Below are positions 1 through 5,631 of a stretch of DNA of 12,608 bases, piece by piece. The position numbers and the translations under genes were made by a program. The stretch spans positions 1,172-13,779 of the forward strand of contig JADDPU010000146.1 in assembly GCA_016781725.1 (NCBI GenBank), written 5' to 3'. Positions within the stretch are counted from its first letter, which is position 1. The number at the start of each line of letters is the position of its first letter. The notes beneath the pieces were generated by a model. It saw only the letters and a list, made by a program, of their open reading frames with translations, was not told the origin of the DNA and did no database searches. This stretch comes from Rubrobacter sp. Lineage in GTDB: Bacteria; Actinomycetota; Rubrobacteria; Rubrobacterales; Rubrobacteraceae.

Positions 1-168
1 ACCAGCAGCGCCTCACCTACCAGCAGCGCCTCCGCATCGGCCCAGGCGGGGACGCAGGACGACTTGATGGAGTCTGGCGGCCCTAGAGCGGGACCGGTGC
101 CGTTGATGCCCGACGGTAGCTGCCCGGTGGAGTTCCCCGTAAAACATAACGGTCTCTGCCACCCGTAA
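1..168 (+). CDS. C-terminal fragment of a probable exported Ser/Ala-rich protein
   Basis: The frame starting at base 1 is open for 55 codons to a TAA at 166-168; the gene begins upstream of the window. The visible part starts with a low-complexity Thr/Ser/Ala/Pro stretch (about residues 1-16) that looks like an extracytoplasmic linker. It ends in a compact tail with two cysteines, reading CPVEFPVKHNGLCHP at the extreme C-terminus. The Cys-Pro-x-x-(F/Y/H)-Pro-Val-Lys-x-Asn pattern resembles small cysteine-containing modules at the ends of secreted actinobacterial proteins, but I cannot name the family firmly. Third positions are G/C-rich as in the neighbours, which supports real coding. It converges on the UbiB-like gene, leaving 80 bases between the stops. 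Function unknown; it could still be a chance open frame because only 55 codons are visible. Confidence 0.5.
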   Translation, partial: TSSASPTSSASASAQAGTQDDLMESGGPRAGPVPLMPDGSCPVEFPVKHNGLCHP

Positions 169-248
169 CGCGTCTCGACGCTTGCCTCCTCGGGGGAGCC
201 GGGGCGTGGACGCCGTCGCTCGGCCTAAAGCCAGGGTTTTCGGCTCCC
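169..248. other. Convergent intergenic gap with weak hairpins
   Basis: This 80-base gap separates two convergent stop codons. It holds several small self-complementary pieces, for example CTCC 186-189 with GGAG 195-198, and GGCG 203-206 with CGCC 211-214. A TTTT run lies at 237-240. None forms a convincing long GC stem followed by a T tract, so a bidirectional terminator is plausible from the context but not shown. Confidence 0.3.
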
Positions 249-1835
249 TTACAGGCGTCCGGAGCGGATGATGCCGACGAGGAGGAGGAGGCCGAGGATC
301 GCGGCGAAGACGAAGCCGATGAGGCCGAAGACGCTAACGCCGAGGAGCCTGATGCCGCCCTCGACGAAGATACCGAGAACCGACGAGCCCAGGATGAGCG
401 CGGCTATGAGGAGGCCGAAGACGAGGCGGTTGGCGAGGACGTCGACCTTGGAGATCAGCTCGTCCAGGCCCCCGTGTCTGAAGCGCACCTCGACCTCTCC
501 GTCCTTGATCTCGCCGAGGATCGCGTGTATCTGGCGCGGGTAGTCGGCCAGGGCGTCTGGCTGGGCGAGCCTGCGGATCGCGCGGGCGGCGACGTAGGCC
601 GGGTCCCTGTGGCGTGAGATCAGGGCCCCCGCCGACTCGGCAGCCGCCACTATCCCTGATCCCCTGTCTCCCCCGAGTTTTTCGGCCTCCGTGAGGAACT
701 GCGCCAGATGGGCGACCTCGACGTGCAGTTGGGCGCCGCCGCGGCGCGCGGCCTCAAGGCTGCGGTCCCTGACCTCCTCCAGCGAGTGCTCGCGCCAGAG
801 CGGACCGCCCAGCGCGCCCATGGTCTCGCGCAGCTCCCGCCGGAGCACCGAGTCGTCGCGTGGGACGTGCCCCCCGGCCAGCGGCAGGGCGCGGACGAGC
901 CCGTCCACGTCCCCTCGCCGCACCGCGGCCAGGACCTCGGCCACGCCCCGCAGCCTCTCCGGGTCGAGGGCGAACGCTTCCGTCGGATCCGCGAGCCAGA
1001 CCTCCCCGGTCGGGCCGTCGAGGATGAGGCGCTCGGGCGCCAGGTCGGCAAGGAAGATCCCCTCCCTGAGCGCCAGCCGAACGAGCGCCTCGGAGGCCAG
1101 CCGGTAGTGCTCTCCCCCGGGCGGGGCCGGGTGGGCCGGCGCCTCGAAGGTGGCGCAGCGGGCCGTGGAGTAGCCCCGATATACGTCCGGGATACGCAGC
1201 TGCAGACCCTCGAGCCCCCTGAGGCGCCGGCAGATCTGGGCCGCGAAGTACATGTCCCTGCGGTGGTTGGCGTGCGCGGCGAACTCGGATACCGCCTCGG
1301 AGGGGTCGAGCGGCAGCCGGTCGCCGAGCCTGCGGCGCGTCAGGTCGGCCACCGGGCGCATCGCCAGCAGATCGCGGCGCACGCCCGCGCGGGCGACCAC
1401 CACGAGCGCGGGCCGCTCCCCCGGTAGCACCGCCCTGTGCGACTGGGTAAAGGGGCCGGTCCGGACCGGCGCCTCCTCGAAGTAGACGAAGAGGCGTTCC
1501 AGCGTGTTGCCGAGCTCCCTTTCGACCCGGGCCCGCACCTCGGCCGGGAGGATCGGCTTCGCCACGACCTCCGAGCGGCCAAGCTCGGCGGCCACGTCCG
1601 GGGAGATCAGGTCGCGCCGGACCGAGAGGAAGCGTCCTAGCTCGCCGAAAGTCGGGCCGAGCTCTTCGAGCGAGAGGCGGAGCCTCGTGCCCACCCTCCC
1701 CGGCTCGGCCCCGCGGCGGCGGGGCAGAAAGCGGCTGCCGAACACGAAGCCGAAGCCGTAGCGCGCCCCGACCCTGGCGATGCTGGCAGCCCTCCTTGCC
1801 GGGCTCTCCGGCAGACCCCGCGTTACCTTCTCCAT
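249..1835 (-). CDS. UbiB/AarF (ABC1)-fold protein, probable pseudokinase, membrane-anchored
   Basis: The 528-residue protein follows the ABC1/UbiB fold in order, but its key residues are changed. The usual KxGQ motif reads ELGR (residues 65-68, in GELGRFLSVRRDL). The Ala-rich loop AAASIGQ reads RTGPFTQ (about 125-131). The ATP-binding Lys of VAVKVQRPG aligns with Val146. The HxDxHPGN loop reads LADLAPER (262-269), keeping the Asp but losing the Asn. The DFG position reads Asp283-Pro-Thr. About 60 C-terminal residues form two hydrophobic helices (about 471-491 and 499-522), a common UbiB-family ending. Active relatives are atypical ATPases or kinases linked to quinone and lipid metabolism; catalysis here is doubtful and the role unknown. 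I prefer the ATG at 1835 because residues match the family from there. An in-frame GTG at 1898 would add 21 atypical residues. Neither start has a clear ribosome-binding site. Confidence 0.75.
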   Translation of the reverse strand: MEKVTRGLPESPARRAASIARVGARYGFGFVFGSRFLPRRRGAEPGRVGTRLRLSLEELGPTFGELGRFLSVRRDLISPDVAAELGRSEVVAKPILPAEVRARVERELGNTLERLFVYFEEAPVRTGPFTQSHRAVLPGERPALVVVARAGVRRDLLAMRPVADLTRRRLGDRLPLDPSEAVSEFAAHANHRRDMYFAAQICRRLRGLEGLQLRIPDVYRGYSTARCATFEAPAHPAPPGGEHYRLASEALVRLALREGIFLADLAPERLILDGPTGEVWLADPTEAFALDPERLRGVAEVLAAVRRGDVDGLVRALPLAGGHVPRDDSVLRRELRETMGALGGPLWREHSLEEVRDRSLEAARRGGAQLHVEVAHLAQFLTEAEKLGGDRGSGIVAAAESAGALISRHRDPAYVAARAIRRLAQPDALADYPRQIHAILGEIKDGEVEVRFRHGGLDELISKVDVLANRLVFGLLIAALILGSSVLGIFVEGGIRLLGVSVFGLIGFVFAAILGLLLLVGIIRSGRL

Positions 1836-1902
1836 GACAAGAGGATACAGCAGCCGGCAAGCAGAGATCAGCCGACAAGAGAGCGCGGCGTCTCGCACCC
1901 GC

Positions 1903-1908
1903 TACAAT
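1903..1908 (+). promoter_or_regulatory. Candidate -10 box for the glyoxalase gene
   Basis: TACAAT lies about 50 bases before the GTG start of the glyoxalase gene, inside the divergent gap with the UbiB-like gene. No good -35 hexamer is visible at the usual distance, so this rests on the -10 resemblance alone. On the opposite strand TATCAT (1907-1912) could serve the divergent gene. Confidence 0.3.
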
Positions 1909-1958
1909 GATACGGGCGCAAGGCCGGAACCTGACAGCCACCGACGAAGGAGCTACCC

Positions 1959-2339
1959 GTGCAATACGTCCATACCTGTTACAGGGTCCTGGATCTCGAC
2001 CGGAGCATTGACTTCTACACCAACAAACTGGGCCTCGAGCTCGCCCGCCGGGTTCCCATCGGCGACGACGCTACCAACGCCTTCTTCTCCGTCCCCGGCG
2101 ACCCCGAGCCCCGCCTGGAGCTCACCCTCAACCACGGCCGGGAGGAGCCCTACGAGATCGGAACCGGCTACAGCCACGTCGCCTTCGCCGTCGAGGATCT
2201 CGACGCCCTGGCCCAGAAGCTCGAAGAGGCCGGCGGCGTGGACTTCGAGAGCAAGCCGCACGCCATGAGCAGCGGGACCAGGATCTTCTTCGTCCGCGAC
2301 CCCGACGGCTACCGCATAGAGTTCATCGAACGCCCGTAG
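1959..2339 (+). CDS. gloA: Glyoxalase I (lactoylglutathione lyase-type VOC protein)
   Basis: This 126-residue protein matches the short bacterial glyoxalase I class, which isomerises the hemithioacetal of methylglyoxal and a thiol cofactor to a lactoyl thioester in the cytosol. It has the two VOC half-modules. The four metal ligands are all present and in the register of the E. coli enzyme: His5, Glu54 (LELTLN), His73 (YSHVAF) and Glu121 (RIEFIE). The motif FVRDPDGY precedes the last ligand. The start is GTG at 1959, with a strong ribosome-binding site GAAGGAG at 1946-1952 and a 6-base spacer. Actinobacteria often lack glutathione, so the natural thiol may differ (inference). It is transcribed away from the UbiB-like gene and stands 63 bases before the pilin cassette. 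No strong terminator was seen in that gap. Confidence 0.92.
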   Translation: MQYVHTCYRVLDLDRSIDFYTNKLGLELARRVPIGDDATNAFFSVPGDPEPRLELTLNHGREEPYEIGTGYSHVAFAVEDLDALAQKLEEAGGVDFESKPHAMSSGTRIFFVRDPDGYRIEFIERP

Positions 2340-2402
2340 AGAGACCGAAAGCCCTCTTAGGGTCTGCTAAAGCCCGGATCTCCTCGCGCCGACAAACGGG
2401 TA

Positions 2403-3056
2403 GTGTGCGAGATCCGACCAACCCCCGCGCGTGTTCGCCGCGACGAGCGGGGCTATACCATGCCCGAGGTCCTGACGGCCACCGCCATCCTGGCCGTCCT
2501 CCTCGTCATCGCCGTGATCATATTTCTTGCCCTTCTCGAGCGCTGGCGGGTGGAGGCCGCCGCCGAGCAACTCGCCGCGGACATGCGCCTCGCGCATAGC
2601 AGGGCAATTAACCGGTTGACCGACTGGCGGGTTGTGCTGGCCCCCAAGGACGCCGACGACGACTCGGGGGAGGAGTCGGGGCCGGATTACTTTCTGGTAG
2701 AGCTGAAAGGCGTCTACGAGCCCGGTTACCCGAAGCCCGAGGTGGCGGAGAGCATTGCCCGCGTGCTGCCGGCCGACGTCAAGATCAAAGACCACAGGTC
2801 CGGCACCTCCAACGACGCCCAGGGCGAGACGAGGTGGGTCTCGCCGATACCACCAGGCGAGTCTGGCGAGGTCCCCGACCCGACGCGCACTGTGGAGTTC
2901 AACTCGGATGGCACGATGGCCTTCTTCGAGGGGCCGGCCAACTCCGCCTGCGTGACCGTGGACGGGAGCCCGATGCTCCGGGTGAAGGCCTCTTTCCCGG
3001 CCACCTCGGCCATCGAGATCGTCGACGGATCCGGCTTCCCCTGCAATGTGGATTGA
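2403..3056 (+). CDS. Type IV prepilin-like protein, GspH/FimT-like minor pilin
   Basis: The 217-residue product has a class III (prepilin peptidase) signal. A charged leader ends RDERG and is followed by YTMPEV, so cleavage after Gly17 gives a mature N-terminus with Glu at position 5. A hydrophobic helix follows (about residues 23-45), then an amphipathic stretch with WRVEAAAEQLAADMRLAHSR, which resembles GspH/FimT minor pilins. The globular part contains one Cys pair (183 and 214), likely a disulfide outside the membrane. The start codon is GTG at 2403 without a clear ribosome-binding site. The last 11 bases overlap the ATG of the next pilin gene, which points to translational coupling. It is the first of four overlapping genes. 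Its precise partner system (type IV pilus or type II secretion-like) cannot be told from this window. Confidence 0.82.
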   Translation: MCEIRPTPARVRRDERGYTMPEVLTATAILAVLLVIAVIIFLALLERWRVEAAAEQLAADMRLAHSRAINRLTDWRVVLAPKDADDDSGEESGPDYFLVELKGVYEPGYPKPEVAESIARVLPADVKIKDHRSGTSNDAQGETRWVSPIPPGESGEVPDPTRTVEFNSDGTMAFFEGPANSACVTVDGSPMLRVKASFPATSAIEIVDGSGFPCNVD

Positions 3057-3441
3057 GGCGCGCGAGAGCGAGGCCGGCTACTCTTTGGTAGAGGTGGTCG
3101 TGGCGATGGCCGTTCTGACCGTGGCCATCTTGCCGATGGTCGGCATGTTCGAGGCGGGACTGCGGGCGGCTACCGCGAGCGGCGACTACGATCGGGCGCG
3201 GTCCTGCGCCGGCCAGAAGCTGGAGCAGGCCAAGAGCCTGCCCTACGAGGCCGTCAAGGCCTGGCCCTCCGCGGGCGTCTGCGAGACCTCGGGGCTCGAC
3301 TACACGGTAGACACAGAGTTCGTCGACCAGGATCTCCGAAACGTCGGCGAGGACGAGGGCCTGATGAAGGTCACGGTAACCGTCGAGTGGGACGACGGCG
3401 CCAACTCGTACGGCGTGACCGGGGTGGTCTCCGAGTGGTGA
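3046..3441 (+). CDS. Type IV prepilin-like protein, GspI/PilV-like minor pilin
   Basis: This 131-residue product carries the prepilin cleavage motif EAG^YSLVEV: cleavage after Gly11, with Glu16 at mature position 5. A hydrophobic helix VVVAMAVLTVAILPMVG follows. The small size, and the segment after the helix ending CAGQKLEQAKSLPYE, are typical of GspI/PilV minor pilins, where a helix with AxxKLEQA-like residues packs under a small globular head. Two cysteines, 54 and 79, are the only ones and could form a disulfide. The ATG at 3046 lies inside the end of the preceding pilin gene (11-base overlap). Its TGA stop overlaps the GTG of the next gene in a GTGA junction. The family assignment is good; the exact subfamily is inferred from size and gene order. 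Confidence 0.82.
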   Translation: MWIEARESEAGYSLVEVVVAMAVLTVAILPMVGMFEAGLRAATASGDYDRARSCAGQKLEQAKSLPYEAVKAWPSAGVCETSGLDYTVDTEFVDQDLRNVGEDEGLMKVTVTVEWDDGANSYGVTGVVSEW

Positions 3442-4001
3442 GCGCCTTCGGCCCGAGCCGGCGGCGTTCGCTTGTGGACGAGGGCGGCTTCACCCTGGCG
3501 GAGGCGCTGGTCACCACGACCATGATGGTGGTCGTGCTGTTCGCCCTGTACGCAGTCTTCGAGGCGACCGTGCGGGTCTTCGATCTCGCGGGCGACGAGC
3601 TCGATGCCGCGGAGAACGCCAGGCTCGGCCTCGGCAGGATGGAGCGCGAGATCCGGGCCGCGTACCCGCAAGACGGTGGCGTCCTGCTGAATACCTGGCA
3701 ACCAACCCAGATAGCCTTCCAGAACAAGCCTACCGACGATCCACCCGAGACGGTCGTCTACAGCCTGAGCCCTGGCTCTCCAAGCTACCTCAGGAGGAAC
3801 GGCCAGCGGTTGGCGGGGCCCCTGGACGGGGCCGACGGCGTCCGGTTCGAGTACTGTAAGAGCGCTACCGATTGTTCGTCGGCGGTCGGCTCCGAGAGCG
3901 AGATCGAGCTGGTACGCGTTACGCTCGGTGTCAGAGCGCCGGGCGACCCGGACGCTACCCAGACCCTCACCACGGACGTGGACCTGAGGAACCGGGAGTG
4001 A
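3438..4001 (+). CDS. Type IV prepilin-like protein, GspJ/PilW-like minor pilin
   Basis: The 187-residue product has the prepilin motif DEGG^FTLAEALVTTTMM, with cleavage after Gly17 and Glu22 at mature position 5. A hydrophobic helix VVVLFALYAVFEATV follows, then AENARLGLGRMEREIRAA, a pattern common in GspJ/PilW proteins. The globular domain has two cysteines six residues apart (YCKSATDC). I chose the GTG at 3438 over the upstream in-frame start at 3387. It gives a normal-length leader and forms a 4-base GTGA overlap with the preceding stop, matching the next junction exactly. The protein probably joins the pilus or pseudopilus tip complex with its neighbours (family knowledge applied by gene order). 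It ends in another GTGA overlap. Confidence 0.8.
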   Translation: MSAFGPSRRRSLVDEGGFTLAEALVTTTMMVVVLFALYAVFEATVRVFDLAGDELDAAENARLGLGRMEREIRAAYPQDGGVLLNTWQPTQIAFQNKPTDDPPETVVYSLSPGSPSYLRRNGQRLAGPLDGADGVRFEYCKSATDCSSAVGSESEIELVRVTLGVRAPGDPDATQTLTTDVDLRNRE

Positions 4002-4411
4002 GCGGACGCCTCACCGCCGGCGAGAGGGGCATGGCGCTTGGCCTCGCGGTGATAATGGTCGCGCTCATCGGGGTGCTGGCCGCCGGTCTGCTTACGTTCG
4101 TCGCCGCGGACCTCGACGCCGTGGCGGAGGCGAACCGGGGACAGCAGGCCTTCGAGCTGGCCGAGGCCGGTATCGAGGTGGCGAAGGCGCACCTGGCCGA
4201 CGACCCCTCGGACTGGTCCTCCGGGGAGCTTCACATGGAGGACGCTGGCGAGAACGCGGTCACCGTCACCGTCGAACGCGATGCAGAGAACCAGCTCTTC
4301 ATAGCTACCTCGACCGGCGAGTACGGTGGCGCGACCCGAAAGGTCGAAGCGGTCTTCTCGGCCGGGGATGGCGGGCTAGAGCTCGTGAGCTGGCGGGAGC
4401 TCTACGAGTAA
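3998..4411 (+). CDS. PilX/GspK-like pilus assembly protein (short)
   Basis: The 137-residue product starts at the GTG of a GTGAGC overlap with the preceding gene. Its N-terminus matches the PilX N-terminal pattern: AGERG^MALGLAVIMVALIG, then a hydrophobic stretch to about residue 38, and QQAFELAEAGIEVAKAHL. The last motif is the characteristic AFxxAEAGI helix of this family. Mature position 5 is Leu rather than Glu, as is usual for GspK-type subunits that cap a pseudopilus. There are no cysteines, unlike the other three pilins of the cassette. It is much shorter than typical GspK (about 300 residues), so PilX-like is the better label. It ends the cassette; 51 bases separate it from the next gene. 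Confidence 0.77.
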   Translation: MSGRLTAGERGMALGLAVIMVALIGVLAAGLLTFVAADLDAVAEANRGQQAFELAEAGIEVAKAHLADDPSDWSSGELHMEDAGENAVTVTVERDAENQLFIATSTGEYGGATRKVEAVFSAGDGGLELVSWRELYE

Positions 4412-4450
4412 ACGTTTCGTGGAAGAACCGCGTCCGGCCACAGGGACCGT

Positions 4451-4456
4451 TAGAAT
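4451..4456 (+). promoter_or_regulatory. Candidate -10 box placed for a leaderless transcript
   Basis: TAGAAT ends six bases before the GTG at 4463. Transcription from such a -10 would start at or next to the GTG, so the mRNA would have no leader. No convincing -35 is visible. Confidence 0.35.
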
Positions 4457-4462
4457 GCGCTC

Positions 4463-4894
4463 GTGGAGGAGAGAGAGGCGAGAGATGGCGCCGTCCGGGT
4501 CGGGATGATCTGGGGCGGCATCGGCGGGGTGGTGGGCTTCCTGGTCTCGCTGCTTGGCTCCCTGGTAGGGATTCTGGCCGCCGGCTTCGTCGGCTTCTCG
4601 TGCGGACGGCGGGCCGCCGAGGCCGGGCGGCGGACGGGTGCGCTCTCCGGGCTGGTCGGCGGGGCTGTCGCCGCGCCGGCCTACGTGCTCGGGTCCGCGG
4701 CCGGGGCGCTCGTGGCGGTGCGGGGGATCGGGGCGACCAGGCTCGCCGCCACCCTCTCGGAGATGCTCGGGACCCGCGTCACGCCCGACGAGGCCTGGCT
4801 GTTCTTTCTCCTAAGCCTCGTCCTCGCGGCTTTCCTACAGGCGGTGATCCTGATCCTGGCCTCGACCGCCGCCGGTGCCTGGGCGAAGAGATAG
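4463..4894 (+). CDS. Small membrane protein of unknown function
   Basis: The 143-residue product is not recognised. A short charged N-terminus (MEEREARDGAVR) is followed by a long glycine-rich hydrophobic stretch (about residues 13-48), a second hydrophobic segment (about 60-87) and a third near the C-terminus (about 111-138). This suggests three or four membrane passes with a cytoplasmic start. The glycine-zipper-like first segment (GGIGGVVGFLVSLLGSLVG) suggests tight helix packing. The start is taken as GTG at 4463, six bases after a TAGAAT box. An in-frame ATG at 4505 is the alternative and would remove the charged N-terminus. Neither has a good ribosome-binding site. It follows the pilin cassette on the same strand but likely has its own promoter, so a link to pili is not shown. 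Confidence 0.6.
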   Translation: MEEREARDGAVRVGMIWGGIGGVVGFLVSLLGSLVGILAAGFVGFSCGRRAAEAGRRTGALSGLVGGAVAAPAYVLGSAAGALVAVRGIGATRLAATLSEMLGTRVTPDEAWLFFLLSLVLAAFLQAVILILASTAAGAWAKR

Positions 4895-4924
4895 CTACCT
4901 GCTGCCGGGTCCCAGCCGTCGGCC

Positions 4925-4940
4925 CGACCCGAGAGGGTCG
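4925..4940. terminator. Hairpin between convergent genes, possible terminator
   Basis: CGACCC and GGGTCG form a perfect 6-bp stem closed by a GAGA tetraloop, a stable GNRA-type loop. It sits in the gap between the convergent ends of the small membrane protein gene (4894) and the Fe-S scaffold gene (5001). No T tract follows on either strand, so intrinsic termination is uncertain. Confidence 0.35.
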
Positions 4941-5000
4941 TGGAGCTCGATTCGTGGCGGAACCTGTGGTCTCGTCGGAAGAACTGGACCCTGGGCGGCC

Positions 5001-5477
5001 CTAACCTTTCTTCGCCGCCTCCGCGGCGCTTTCGCCGAAGACGAATTCGCCATCTTCGGGGCGGGCGACGCCCGCCCTCTCGAGGCGCCGGTCCTTCTGG
5101 TACTTTCTGATGGCGGCTTTGAGAGTGCCCAGGCCTAGAGTCGCGCACTTGGGACGCGAGGCGACGATCTGGCGTCCGAGCTGTTCGATCATCTCGTTGT
5201 AGTCCATCTCGAGCACCTGGTCCATGGTGAGGTTGCCCCTGTGGACCTCCTCGAGGAGCATGCTGCTCGCGGCCATGCTGATCGTGCAGCCCTCGCCCTC
5301 GTAGGTCGCGTCCTCTATGTGCTCGTGGTCGTCCGCGCCCTTGAGGTACACCGTCACCACGTCCCCACAACCGGGGTTGCCGCCCGGCATCACCACGTCG
5401 GGCGTTTCGAGGGCACCCCTGTGCCGCGGGTTCTGGTAGTGATCCAGCAGGATCTGTATCTGCAACTGCCTGTCCAA
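5001..5477 (-). CDS. sufU: SufU/IscU-type iron-sulfur cluster assembly scaffold
   Basis: This 158-residue protein belongs to the NifU N-terminal/IscU/SufU family, which accepts sulfur from a cysteine desulfurase for Fe-S cluster assembly in the cytosol. The ligand residues are present: Cys37 and Asp39 (GNPGCGDVV), Cys64 (GEGCTISMAAS) and Cys111 (RPKCATLGLGTLKAA). Lys before the last Cys is SufU-like, whereas IscU has His. The Cys64-Cys111 distance of 47 residues is close to IscU (43 in E. coli) and shorter than in B. subtilis SufU (62), so the characteristic SufU insertion appears missing. The start is TTG at 5477, supported by GGAAGG (reverse of 5485-5490) seven bases upstream. No desulfurase or SUF gene flanks it within the window. 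The residues beyond about 130 form a charged tail. Confidence 0.88.
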   Translation of the reverse strand: MDRQLQIQILLDHYQNPRHRGALETPDVVMPGGNPGCGDVVTVYLKGADDHEHIEDATYEGEGCTISMAASSMLLEEVHRGNLTMDQVLEMDYNEMIEQLGRQIVASRPKCATLGLGTLKAAIRKYQKDRRLERAGVARPEDGEFVFGESAAEAAKKG

Positions 5478-5550
5478 CGCCCAACCTTCCGCTCTGTTAA
5501 CCGGTCGATCTTCTGGAAGAGTTTATCGCAAGCCCGTTCGTGGTTGGGCG
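5478..5550 (-). promoter_or_regulatory. Leader inverted repeat that could mask the sufU start
   Basis: CGCCCAACC (5478-5486) and GGTTGGGCG (5542-5550) are perfect 9-base inverted copies separated by 55 bases. In the mRNA of the minus-strand scaffold gene, the second arm ends at the base before the TTG start and includes the last two Gs of its ribosome-binding site. Pairing would cover the start region. Whether the transcript includes the distal arm is unknown. Confidence 0.3.
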
Positions 5551-5588
5551 CGGAATATCGCCCCGGTGCAAAGGACGGGCCCGGGCCG

Positions 5589-5594
5589 CATAAT
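5589..5594 (+). promoter_or_regulatory. Candidate -10 box for the EamA transporter gene
   Basis: CATAAT stands about 38 bases before the chosen GTG start at 5632. It is downstream of the first possible in-frame start (5566), which favours the shorter protein. No good -35 is visible. Confidence 0.25.
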
Positions 5595-5631
5595 TCTCTT
5601 CCGTGACCGCCTTACCCCCGAAGCAGCCAGC

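Noticed and set aside
229..249. Possible pseudoknot (AGCC/GGCT and AGGG/CCCT) in the left convergent gap
   Set aside because: The two four-base pairings are short enough to be chance in GC-rich DNA and have no supporting context.
754..1941. Open frame of 395 codons on the minus strand overlapping the UbiB-like gene
   Set aside because: It is the shifted frame of the UbiB-like gene with Arg/Gly/Ala-rich composition and no recognisable domain.
4681..5484. Open frame on the minus strand covering the Fe-S scaffold gene in another frame
   Set aside because: The scaffold frame has all conserved family residues; this frame is a compositionally biased shadow.
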